Shown: positions 8,462 to 16,188 of the stretch, piece after piece
Layout: every line of letters starts with the position of its first letter
Position numbering within the stretch: position 1 is the stretch's first letter
From: Ruegeria intermedia
GTDB lineage: Bacteria > Pseudomonadota > Alphaproteobacteria > Rhodobacterales > Rhodobacteraceae
Assembly (NCBI RefSeq): GCF_900129345.1
Contig: NZ_FQVK01000001.1
Span: forward strand, 62,001 to 126,000
Length of the DNA: 64,000 bases
Reading direction: 5' to 3'
Made by a program: the position numbers and the translations under genes
Notes under the pieces: generated by a model
Databases searched by the model: none
What the model was told of the DNA's origin: nothing
The model's input: only the letters and a program-made list of their open reading frames with translations

Positions 8462-9445
8462 ATGACCAACATACTTGTGACCGGCGGCGCCGGATATATC
8501 GGATCTCATGCCTGCAAGGCGCTGGCGCAGGCGGGCTATGTGCCCGTGACCTATGACAATCTTGTCACCGGCTGGCAGGATGCGGTGAAATTCGGCCCGT
8601 TCGAACAGGGCGATCTGCTGGACCGCGCGCGGCTGGATCAGGTCTTTGCCAAATACCAACCGGCGGCGGTGATGCATTTCGCCGCGCTCAGCCAAGTCGG
8701 CGAAGCCATGAGTGAGCCGGGTCGGTACTGGCGCAACAACGTCACCGGATCCCTGAACCTGATCGAGGCGGCCGTGGCCGCAGGCTGCCTGGATTTCGTG
8801 TTCTCGTCCACCTGCGCGACCTATGGCGACCACGACAACGTGGTGCTGGACGAAACCACGCCGCAACACCCGCTGAACGCCTATGGCGCTTCGAAACGCG
8901 CGATCGAGGACATCCTGCGCGATTTCGAAGCCGCGCACGGGCTGAACCACGTGATCTTTCGCTATTTCAACGTGGCCGGTGCCGACCCTGACGGCGACGT
9001 GGGCGAGTTTCACCGCCCCGAGACGCATCTGGTTCCGCTGCTGTTGGACGCGATCGACGGCAAGCGCGACGCGCTGACTGTCTTTGGCACCGATTACGAT
9101 ACGCCCGACGGCACCTGCATCCGCGACTATGTCCATGTCTGCGACCTGGTGGATGCGCATGTGCTGGGCCTGCGCTGGTTGGAACAGGGCAAGGGCAGCC
9201 GGGTGTTCAACCTGGGCACCGGCACCGGGTTTTCGGTCAAAGAGGTGATCGCGCAGTCGCACAGCGTGACCAATCGCGAGGTGCCCTTCAATATCGGTCC
9301 GCGCCGGCCGGGCGACTGCACCAAGCTGGTGTCAGGCTCGACCCGGGCCGAGGCCGAGCTGGGCTGGCGGCCCAAACGGTCGCGGCTGGAGGTGATGATC
9401 GGCGATGCTTGGCGTTGGCATCAGAATGGCCATTACGAGAAGTGA
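8462..9445 (+). CDS. galE: UDP-glucose 4-epimerase
   Basis: A 327-residue extended short-chain dehydrogenase that interconverts UDP-glucose and UDP-galactose (or the N-acetyl forms). The NAD motif GGAGYIGS is at residues 8-15, and the catalytic YGASK (Y141, K145) and the substrate segment IRDYVHVCDL are visible. The ATG at 8462 is chosen because the protein then starts directly with the Rossmann strand. The 73-bp gap after the kdsB-like gene has no clear terminator. It would supply galactose-type donors for the glycosyltransferases that follow. Confidence 0.93.
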   Translation: MTNILVTGGAGYIGSHACKALAQAGYVPVTYDNLVTGWQDAVKFGPFEQGDLLDRARLDQVFAKYQPAAVMHFAALSQVGEAMSEPGRYWRNNVTGSLNLIEAAVAAGCLDFVFSSTCATYGDHDNVVLDETTPQHPLNAYGASKRAIEDILRDFEAAHGLNHVIFRYFNVAGADPDGDVGEFHRPETHLVPLLLDAIDGKRDALTVFGTDYDTPDGTCIRDYVHVCDLVDAHVLGLRWLEQGKGSRVFNLGTGTGFSVKEVIAQSHSVTNREVPFNIGPRRPGDCTKLVSGSTRAEAELGWRPKRSRLEVMIGDAWRWHQNGHYEK

Positions 9446-9452
9446 TCTTGCC

Positions 9453-10496
9453 ATGGGCAAAGCTTCGACAACCGACGGAAACGCCCCGGGCTGGGTTCGC
9501 AGATACCGCCTGCGCCTGAAACGCAAGCGTCTGTTGTGGCGGTCCTTCCGCAGCCGCCACGCGTTGACGCCGGTTTCGGACAAGACCCGGCTGATCGCGC
9601 CCACCGACATTCTGGCCTTTACCACCCTGCGCAACGAGATCGAGCGCCTGCCCTGGTTCCTGCGCCACTATCGCCGGCTGGGGGTCGATCATTTCCTGAT
9701 GGTCGACAACGGCAGCGATGACGGCTCGGTCACCTATCTGCTGAACCAGCCGGACGTGTCGCTGTGGCAAACGCAGGCCAGCTATCGCCAGGCGCGGTTC
9801 GGGCTGGACTGGCTGACCTGGTTGCAGATGCGCTATGGCCATGGCCACTGGACCCTGATGGTGGATGCCGACGAGCTGCTGATCTATGCCCATCACGACA
9901 GCCGCACCCTGCATGACCTGACCCGATGGCTGGACGGAAACGGGCAGCTGGCCTTCGACGCGCTGATGCTCGACCTTTATCCCAAGGGACCGCTGGGCAG
10001 CCAGACGCACGACCCCGACACCGACCCGACCGAAACCCTGCCCTGGTTCGACCCCGGCCCCTATCGCGTGCGGCGGCAACAGCCGCTGGGCAATCTGTGG
10101 GTGCAGGGCGGGGTGCGCGACCGGGTGTTCTTTGCCGACCGGCCCGAGCGGGCGCCGACGCTGAACAAGATCCCCCTGGTGCGGTGGAACCGCCGGTTCG
10201 CCTATGTGAATTCCTGCCACTCGGCGCTGCCCCGGCATCTGAACCATGCCTATGACGGGCCGGGCGGAGAGGCGCCTTCGGGGGTGCTGCTGCACACCAA
10301 GTTCCTGCCGCAGGTCGTCGCCAAATCGCAGGAGGAAAAGCGCAGGCGCCAGCATTTTCACGATCCTGACCAATTCGGGCCATATTATGATGGCATCATC
10401 GCCGGACCCGACCTGTGGACCGCCCGTTCCGAGCGCTTTGCGGGCTGGGCGCATCTGCAAACGTTGGGGCTGATGTCTTCGGGCGGCTGGCGCTGA
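9453..10496 (+). CDS. Family 2/92-like glycosyltransferase, first of a tandem pair
   Basis: A 347-residue GT-A-type glycosyltransferase of the Glyco_tranf_2_4 kind. A basic N-terminus (RLRLKRKRLLWRSFRSR) precedes LAFTTLRNEIERLPWFLRHY, then VDNGSDDGS and the metal-binding DADEL, and further on NKIPLVRWNRRF. No signal peptide or membrane helix is evident, so it is probably cytosolic or attached to the membrane through its basic N-terminus. Start 9453 has a GAGAAG site and lies seven bases after galE. The next gene is a paralogue, roughly half identical by eye. Donor and acceptor are unknown. Confidence 0.8.
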   Translation: MGKASTTDGNAPGWVRRYRLRLKRKRLLWRSFRSRHALTPVSDKTRLIAPTDILAFTTLRNEIERLPWFLRHYRRLGVDHFLMVDNGSDDGSVTYLLNQPDVSLWQTQASYRQARFGLDWLTWLQMRYGHGHWTLMVDADELLIYAHHDSRTLHDLTRWLDGNGQLAFDALMLDLYPKGPLGSQTHDPDTDPTETLPWFDPGPYRVRRQQPLGNLWVQGGVRDRVFFADRPERAPTLNKIPLVRWNRRFAYVNSCHSALPRHLNHAYDGPGGEAPSGVLLHTKFLPQVVAKSQEEKRRRQHFHDPDQFGPYYDGIIAGPDLWTARSERFAGWAHLQTLGLMSSGGWR

Positions 10497-10645
10497 AGGG
10501 GGAAGGCCGAACCCGGAAAACCCCTGTCTGACTAACGCCATTTAAATAGATTGCCTTGCAAGGTGCGAAAGTGTCATAAAACGTCATTGCCCGGCACCAC
10601 TCTGGCCGCAGCCAGCCCCGGGCATGCTCGCGTAAGGAAAAAAGG

Positions 10646-11668
10646 TTGGGCAGTCGCGTGAGCCTTCTGGACTCTTATCGGATGAGACTGCGGCGCAAGC
10701 GCCGTCTGTTGCGTTGCGCCCGACGCCGCCGCGATCTGACACCCGTTCAGGACAAGACCCGCCAGATCCGCCCCGATGACATCCTGTTGATGAGCGTGGT
10801 GCGCAACGAAAAGATCCGCCTGCCCTGGTTCCTGTCCTACTATCGCAAGCTGGGCATCGACCACTTTCTGTTCGTGGACAATGACAGCGATGACGGCACG
10901 CTGGAATTCCTGGCGCAGCAGCCCGACGTCTCGGTCTGGCATACGGCGTCCAGCTATCGCCGGGCCACCTTCGGGATCGACTGGTCCAACCACCTGCTGC
11001 GCCGATACGCCCATGGCCATTGGGTTCTGACCGTCGACCCGGATGAGTTCTTCGTCTATCCCTTCTGCGATACGCGCCCGTTGCGCGCGCTGACCGACTG
11101 GCTGGACGGCACCGGGGTGCGCAGCTTCGGCACCATGTTGCTGGACATGTACCCCGAAGGCCCGATCCAGGACGCCCCGTATCACGAAGGTCAGGACCCG
11201 TTCGAAATCGCGCCCTGGTTCGACTCGGGCAATTATGTGATCAGCAAGAACCCCGATTACGGCAATCTCTGGATCCAGGGTGGCCCACGCGCGCGCATGT
11301 TCTTCCGGGACCGGCCGGAAAAAGCCCCGGCCCTGAACAAGATCCCGCTGGTCAGATGGGACCGGCGATATGTCTATGTCAGTTCGACCCACGCCTTGCT
11401 GCCACGTGGCCTGAACCAGGTCTATGACGAATGGGGCGGCGAAAAGGCCAGCGGTGCCCTGCTGCATGCCAAGTTGATCAACACCCTGGGCACCAAGGTG
11501 CAGGAAGAGCTGAAGCGGGGCCAGCACTATCGCGGGTCGGCGGAATACAAGGCCTATCTGGCCCAGCTGGAGAACCGGCCTGTCTTCTGGTGCAAATGGT
11601 CCGAGAAATACATCAACTGGCGCCAGCTCGAGATTCTGGGCCTGATGTCCAAGGGGAACTGGGCATGA
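10646..11668 (+). CDS. Family 2/92-like glycosyltransferase, second of a tandem pair
   Basis: A 340-residue paralogue of the preceding gene with the same layout: basic N-terminus, LMSVVRNEKIRLPWFLSYY, VDNDSDDGT, DPDEF as the metal motif, and NKIPLVRWDRRY. The start is TTG at 10646, eight bases after AAGGA. A GTG at 10658 is also possible. A 149-bp AT-richer gap separates it from its sister gene, and it overlaps the next glycosyltransferase by 4 bp (ATGA). Most sequence differences lie in the middle and C-terminal parts, consistent with a different acceptor or donor (inference). Confidence 0.8.
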   Translation: MGSRVSLLDSYRMRLRRKRRLLRCARRRRDLTPVQDKTRQIRPDDILLMSVVRNEKIRLPWFLSYYRKLGIDHFLFVDNDSDDGTLEFLAQQPDVSVWHTASSYRRATFGIDWSNHLLRRYAHGHWVLTVDPDEFFVYPFCDTRPLRALTDWLDGTGVRSFGTMLLDMYPEGPIQDAPYHEGQDPFEIAPWFDSGNYVISKNPDYGNLWIQGGPRARMFFRDRPEKAPALNKIPLVRWDRRYVYVSSTHALLPRGLNQVYDEWGGEKASGALLHAKLINTLGTKVQEELKRGQHYRGSAEYKAYLAQLENRPVFWCKWSEKYINWRQLEILGLMSKGNWA

Positions 11669-13368
11669 GCAGCAGCCTGGGCATCATCATGCTGGTCCAT
11701 ACCGCGCTGGACCGGGCCGAACAGGTGGCCCGGCACTGGACGGCGGCAGGATGTCCGGTGGTGATCCATGTCGACCGCAAGGTCGCCCGACAGGTGCATG
11801 ACGATTTCGTGTCGGCCTGCGCCGATGACCCGCTGATCGTGTTCTGTGACCGCCATGTCTGTCACTGGGGCGGCTGGGGGATCGTGGCGGCCACCCAGAC
11901 GGCCGCGGAACAGATGTTGGACCGCTTCCCGGATGTGCGTCACGTCTTTCTGTCCTCGGGCGCGTGCCTGCCGCTGCGCCCGGTGCAGGACCTGATCGAC
12001 TATCTGGCCGACCGGCCGCGCGTGGACTTCATCGAAAGCGCCACCACCGCCGATGTCAGCTGGACCGTGGGCGGGCTGGATGCCGAACGGTTCACGCTGC
12101 GGTTTCCGTTCTCGTGGCGCAAGCACCGCAAGCTGTTCGACCGGTTCGTCAAACTGCAACGCGCGGTCGGCTATCGGCGGCGCATCCCCGACGGGTTGGT
12201 GCCCCACATGGGCAGCCAGTGGTGGTGCCTGACCCGCCAGACGCTGTCGGCAATCCTGCAGGACCCGAAACGCCCGATTTACGATCGCTATTTCCGGCAT
12301 GTTTGGATTCCGGACGAAAGCTATTTCCAGACGCTGGCGCGGCTGTATTCCACCCAGATCGAAAGCCGCTCGCTGACCCTGTCGAAATTCGACTATCAGG
12401 GCCGGCCGCACATTTTCGATGACGATCACCTGCAGCTGCTGCGCCGGTCCGACTGTTTCGTCGCCCGCAAGATCTGGCCTCAGGCCGACCGGCTGTACCG
12501 GACGTTTCTGTCCGACCAGCCCGGCGCGCTGAAACCGGCCGAACCCAATCCGGGCAAGATCGACCGGGTGTTTTCCCGCGCGGTCGAGCGTCGCACCCGC
12601 GGGCGCGACGGGCTGTACATGCAAAGCCGATTTCCCCGCCACGGCAGCGAGAACGGTCTGACCGCGTTCCCCTATTCGGTGTTTCAGGGGTTTTCCGAAC
12701 TGTTCATCGATTTCGAGGACTGGCTGGCCAACACCACCGGCGCGCGGGTGCACGGCCATCTGTTCGCACCCGAGCGGGCCGAGTTCGCAGGCCGCGAAAC
12801 CCTGGTCAACGGCGCGCTCAGCGACAGCGCGACTCTGCGCGACTACAACCCGACCGCCTTTCTGTCGAACCTGATCTGGAACACCCGCGGCGAGCGGCAG
12901 TGCTTTCAGTTCGGCCCGGCCGACACGCAAAAGATCAACTGGTTCCTGGCGCGGGACAAGAACGCGCAGGTTTCGGTCGTGACCGGCGCCTGGGCGGTCC
13001 CCCTGTTCCGGTCGAACCAGAATTTCGCGGAAATCCGCGCCCAGGCCGCGCGGCTGCAGAAGATCGAAAGCGAGCAGCTCGAGGTGCTCGATTCCGTCTG
13101 GACCAAGGCACGGGTGCGGATCTGGTCGATGGCGGAATTCGTCGAATCCCCGATCGAACACCTGCAGACCGTCATCGACGAGATGGGCGTGTCGCAGCCG
13201 GGCCACCTGATCGAAGCGCCCAGGATGGTCGATCTGAGCGGGTTCGGAAAATTCCTGCAGAACCTCAAGAACCAAGGCATGCACCCCTTCCTGATGGGGG
13301 ATTTTCCGGTCGACGACGTGTTTGGCGGCCAGACCCGGCCTTATCACAAGCCCTATCTGGTGCAATGA
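11665..13368 (+). CDS. Core-2/I-branching-type glycosyltransferase with a large uncharacterised C-terminal half
   Basis: A 567-residue protein. Residues 1-290 match the core-2/I-branching beta-1,6-N-acetylglucosaminyltransferase / xylosyltransferase fold (GT14-like). Visible marks are VIHVDRK (33-39), FLSSGACLPLRP (95-106), GSQWWCLTR (183-191) and WIPDESYFQTL (214-224). Residues from about 310 to the end, starting near RGRDGLYMQSRFPRHGS, match nothing I can name. That half is soluble and aromatic-rich, with conserved-looking patches such as FIDFEDWL and FLSNLIWNTRGE. Translation is coupled to the upstream glycosyltransferase, and the sulfotransferase starts seven bases on. It probably adds a branch to the glycan, after which the sulfotransferase modifies it (inference). 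Confidence 0.8.
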   Translation: MSSSLGIIMLVHTALDRAEQVARHWTAAGCPVVIHVDRKVARQVHDDFVSACADDPLIVFCDRHVCHWGGWGIVAATQTAAEQMLDRFPDVRHVFLSSGACLPLRPVQDLIDYLADRPRVDFIESATTADVSWTVGGLDAERFTLRFPFSWRKHRKLFDRFVKLQRAVGYRRRIPDGLVPHMGSQWWCLTRQTLSAILQDPKRPIYDRYFRHVWIPDESYFQTLARLYSTQIESRSLTLSKFDYQGRPHIFDDDHLQLLRRSDCFVARKIWPQADRLYRTFLSDQPGALKPAEPNPGKIDRVFSRAVERRTRGRDGLYMQSRFPRHGSENGLTAFPYSVFQGFSELFIDFEDWLANTTGARVHGHLFAPERAEFAGRETLVNGALSDSATLRDYNPTAFLSNLIWNTRGERQCFQFGPADTQKINWFLARDKNAQVSVVTGAWAVPLFRSNQNFAEIRAQAARLQKIESEQLEVLDSVWTKARVRIWSMAEFVESPIEHLQTVIDEMGVSQPGHLIEAPRMVDLSGFGKFLQNLKNQGMHPFLMGDFPVDDVFGGQTRPYHKPYLVQ

Positions 13369-13374
13369 TCCGGA

Positions 13375-14820
13375 ATGCCCGACCCGTTTGACCATTTCAT
13401 CGTCCTGGCCGACATGCGCACCGGCTCGAACCTGCTCGAGACGCATCTGAACGCGCTGGATGGCGTGACCTGCCATGGCGAGCTGTTCAACCCGCACTTC
13501 ATCGGGTATCCCAAGGAAACCCATGTTCTGGGTTTCTCCATCGACCAGCGCGACCAAGACCCCGCAGCGGTGATCCGGGCCGTGCGCACGGCACCGGGCG
13601 GCCTGCACGGATTCCGGTTTTTCCCGTCGCACGACCCGCGCGCTCTGGCGCTGGCGCTGGACGATCCGCGCTGCGCCAAGATCGTCCTGACCCGCAACCC
13701 GCTGGACAGCTACATCTCGTTGAAGATCGCCCGCGTCACCCAGCAGTGGAAGCTGACCAACGTGAAGCAGCGGCGCGATGCGTTGGTACCCTTCGATCCG
13801 CAGGAATTCGCCGACTATCTGGACCAGCGGCAGGAGCATCGCCTTGCGGTTCTGAACCACCTGCAGCGCACCGGGCAGGTTGCCTTCCACATCGGATATG
13901 ACGACCTGTCCGATCTGGAGGTTCTGAACGGGCTGGCCGCCTGGCTGGGCGTGGCGGCACGGCTGGACCGGCTGTCCTCCGACCTCAAACCGCAGAATCC
14001 GGCGCCCGCCCTGTCCAAGGTTTCGAACCCCGAGGAACTGCAACAGGCGCTGCGCGACACCGATTGGTTCAACCTGCACCGCTCGCCGAATTTCGAACCG
14101 CGACGCGGCCCCGGCGTGCCCCGCTATGTCGCGGCCCCGGACACGCCGCTGATATACCTGCCGGTGCGCGGCGGACCCGAGCAGGCGGTGACCCGCTGGC
14201 TGGCCGCGCTGGACGGCTGCCCGCCCGACGGGCTGCTGACCCGGCGCAACCAGCAACAGGTGCGCCGTTGGATGAAGACGCGCCCGGGGCATCGCAAGTT
14301 CACCGTGCTGCGACACCCGCTGGCCCGCGCCCATGCGGTATTCTGCGACAAGATCCTGCCCACTGGGCCGGGCGGCTATGCCGCCATCCGGTCCACGCTG
14401 CGCAATCGGTTCAAACTGCCCCTTCCGGGGCAGCTGCGCGAACGGAATTATACGCTGGAACAGCATTATGCAGCCTTTGCCGCGTTTCTGGAGTTTCTGA
14501 AGCTGAACCTTGCAGGTCAGACCCCGATCCGGGTGGATGGGCTGTGGTGCAGCCAGGCGCAGGTGTTGGAGGGTATTTCCGCCTTTGCCCAACCCGACCT
14601 GATCCTGCGCGAGGACGAGATGGCAACCGCCCTGCCGGATCTGGCGCGCAGGTTTGGCCATGATGCACCGCCCGCGCCGCCCCCGTCAGAGCCGGATGCG
14701 CCCTATCGGCTGGAACAGATCTACGATGCCCGGCTCGAATCGCTGGCGGCCGATGCCTATCAGCGCGACTATGCCCAGTTCGGTTTCGGCGACTGGCAGC
14801 CGGTCATGGGCGCAGCGTGA
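13375..14820 (+). CDS. Sulfotransferase with two sulfotransferase-like domains
   Basis: A 481-residue protein. The N-terminal half resembles Stf0-type sulfotransferases: MRTGSNLL (14-21) fits the PAPS 5'-phosphosulfate loop, and LTRNPLDSYISLKIAR (105-120) fits the 3'-phosphate-binding R and S motif. The second half resembles carbohydrate sulfotransferases of the Sulfotransfer_2 group: FTVLRHPLARAH (309-320) looks like their VRDPLER motif, and the tail IYDARLESLAADAYQRDYAQFGF has their usual C-terminal pattern. Its own loop (IYLPVRGGPEQAVTRWL, 260-276) is degenerate, so it may not bind PAPS. The stop overlaps the convergent L,D-transpeptidase by 17 bp. CysQ upstream would remove the PAP it makes. 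Confidence 0.78.
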   Translation: MPDPFDHFIVLADMRTGSNLLETHLNALDGVTCHGELFNPHFIGYPKETHVLGFSIDQRDQDPAAVIRAVRTAPGGLHGFRFFPSHDPRALALALDDPRCAKIVLTRNPLDSYISLKIARVTQQWKLTNVKQRRDALVPFDPQEFADYLDQRQEHRLAVLNHLQRTGQVAFHIGYDDLSDLEVLNGLAAWLGVAARLDRLSSDLKPQNPAPALSKVSNPEELQQALRDTDWFNLHRSPNFEPRRGPGVPRYVAAPDTPLIYLPVRGGPEQAVTRWLAALDGCPPDGLLTRRNQQQVRRWMKTRPGHRKFTVLRHPLARAHAVFCDKILPTGPGGYAAIRSTLRNRFKLPLPGQLRERNYTLEQHYAAFAAFLEFLKLNLAGQTPIRVDGLWCSQAQVLEGISAFAQPDLILREDEMATALPDLARRFGHDAPPAPPPSEPDAPYRLEQIYDARLESLAADAYQRDYAQFGFGDWQPVMGAA

Positions 14821-15322
14821 TGACCGTGCCGGGCTTGACCATGGCATAGATCTCTTCGATCTCGTCGTTCTTGACGGCGATGCAGCCCGCGGTCCAGTCC
14901 GGGGTCTTTTTCGCGCGCTTGAGCTCCTTGCGCAGGTTCGGCTGGCCGTGGATGAAGATGTCGCCGCCGGGATCGACCCCCATCGCCTTGGCCTTGGCGA
15001 TATCCTGGGCGTTGGGGTACGAGATCCCCAACGACAGGTGGTACCGGCTGCGGGGATTGCGGCGGTCGATCAGATAGGTGCCCTCGGGGGTGCGGCCATC
15101 GCCGCGTTTGATCTTGGTGCCATCGGGGGCAAAGCCCAGGTCGACATCATATTCGCGCAGGATCCGTTCGTGATGCAGCAGATACATCTTGCGCGCGCCC
15201 TTGTTGACCACGATGGATGTCACCTCGGGGCCATCATAGGTCAGGAAACGGGGCCCCGAGGTACCGCAGGCCGAAAGGCTCAGCGTTGCCAACGCACCCA
15301 GTCCAAATGCTCGACGATCCAT
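14804..15322 (-). CDS. L,D-transpeptidase (YkuD) lipoprotein
   Basis: A 172-residue protein. The N-terminus MDRRAFGLGALATLSLSACG has a twin-arginine-like RRAFGLG and a lipobox ending at C19, so export and lipid attachment are likely. The YkuD catalytic segment is visible as FIHGQPN and TAGCIAVKNDE, with the nucleophilic cysteine in the usual HG-x(n)-S/T-x-GC order. Such enzymes make 3-3 peptidoglycan cross-links or attach proteins to the wall. A longer open frame to 16312 spans the sodium-channel gene and is spurious. The gap of about 56 bp to the upstream channel gene would allow co-transcription. Confidence 0.9.
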   Translation of the reverse strand: MDRRAFGLGALATLSLSACGTSGPRFLTYDGPEVTSIVVNKGARKMYLLHHERILREYDVDLGFAPDGTKIKRGDGRTPEGTYLIDRRNPRSRYHLSLGISYPNAQDIAKAKAMGVDPGGDIFIHGQPNLRKELKRAKKTPDWTAGCIAVKNDEIEEIYAMVKPGTVITLRP

Positions 15323-15378
15323 GATTTCACTGCCTGCTCGTTTTGGCGCATCATGCCAAAATCCGGCGAAAACGGAAA

Positions 15379-16188
15379 TCACTTTTTGCTGTTCATATGC
15401 TCGGTCAGGCGGCGTTCGATCGACTCCAGCCGCTCGAGCACCTCGTCCCGATAGGCGTCGGTCCTGACGCCTTCCTCGGCGTGGTGGGCATCCTGCATCG
15501 AATTCACGATCAGACCCACCAGCAGGTTCACCACCGCAAAGGTCGTGACCATGATGAAGGGCACGAAGAACAGCCAGGCATAGGGATAGACCTCCATCAC
15601 CGGGCGCACGATCCCCATCGACCAGCTTTCCAACGTCATGATCTGGAACAGGGTATAGGCCGACCGGCCCAGATCGCCGAACCAGTCGGGGAAGCTGTCG
15701 CCGAACAGCTTGGTCGAGATCACCGCGCCGATATAGAACAGGATCGCCATCAGCAGGAACACGCTGCCCATGCCCGGCAGCGCCTGGATGAACCCCTCGA
15801 CCACCCGGCGCAGGCGCGGCGCGACCGAGATCACGCGAAGAATCCGCAGGATCCGCAACGCGCGCAGAACCGAAATTCCCGCGCCGCCGGGCACCAGGGC
15901 GATGCCGACGATCACGAAATCGAACACGTTCCAGCCGTTCAGAAAGAACCGCCCCCCGCGGGCCACCAGTTTCATCACGATCTCGGCCACGAAGATGGCC
16001 AGGCACAGGCTGTCGAGCAGCACGATCACCGGCCCGAATTTCGCCATCAGGCCGTCCGAGGTTTCCATGCCCAGCAAGACCGCGTTCACCAGGATGACGC
16101 CGGTGATGAACTGCGAAAACCGTGGGCTTTCGACAAAGGCCTGCAGGCGCTGCCGGATCGTCATGCGGAGGGTCTCCTGTCGGGTCAT
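15379..16188 (-). CDS. Bacterial voltage-gated sodium channel (NavBac family)
   Basis: A 269-residue six-helix ion channel subunit that would act as a tetramer in the inner membrane. The voltage sensor S4 has arginines at every third position (R109, R112, R115, R118). The pore carries the NavBac selectivity filter TLESWS (185-190). After S6 (FAVVNLLVGLIVNSM) a cytoplasmic tail ends in a charged coiled coil (LERLESIERRLTEH), as in NaChBac and NavMs. The start at 16188 overlaps the stop of the upstream methyltransferase (ATGA), so it is translationally coupled. A start at 16164 is possible. Family members admit Na+ on depolarisation and have been linked to motility and pH behaviour in marine or alkaliphilic bacteria. 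Confidence 0.95.
   Translation of the reverse strand: MTRQETLRMTIRQRLQAFVESPRFSQFITGVILVNAVLLGMETSDGLMAKFGPVIVLLDSLCLAIFVAEIVMKLVARGGRFFLNGWNVFDFVIVGIALVPGGAGISVLRALRILRILRVISVAPRLRRVVEGFIQALPGMGSVFLLMAILFYIGAVISTKLFGDSFPDWFGDLGRSAYTLFQIMTLESWSMGIVRPVMEVYPYAWLFFVPFIMVTTFAVVNLLVGLIVNSMQDAHHAEEGVRTDAYRDEVLERLESIERRLTEHMNSKK

Noticed and set aside
11554-14661. A 1035-codon open frame on the minus strand opposite the branching glycosyltransferase and sulfotransferase genes
   Set aside because: High-GC shadow of the plus-strand genes. Its translation is low-complexity-like (rich in Q, R, G, A, V) with no recognisable motif, while the plus-strand frames have clear domains.
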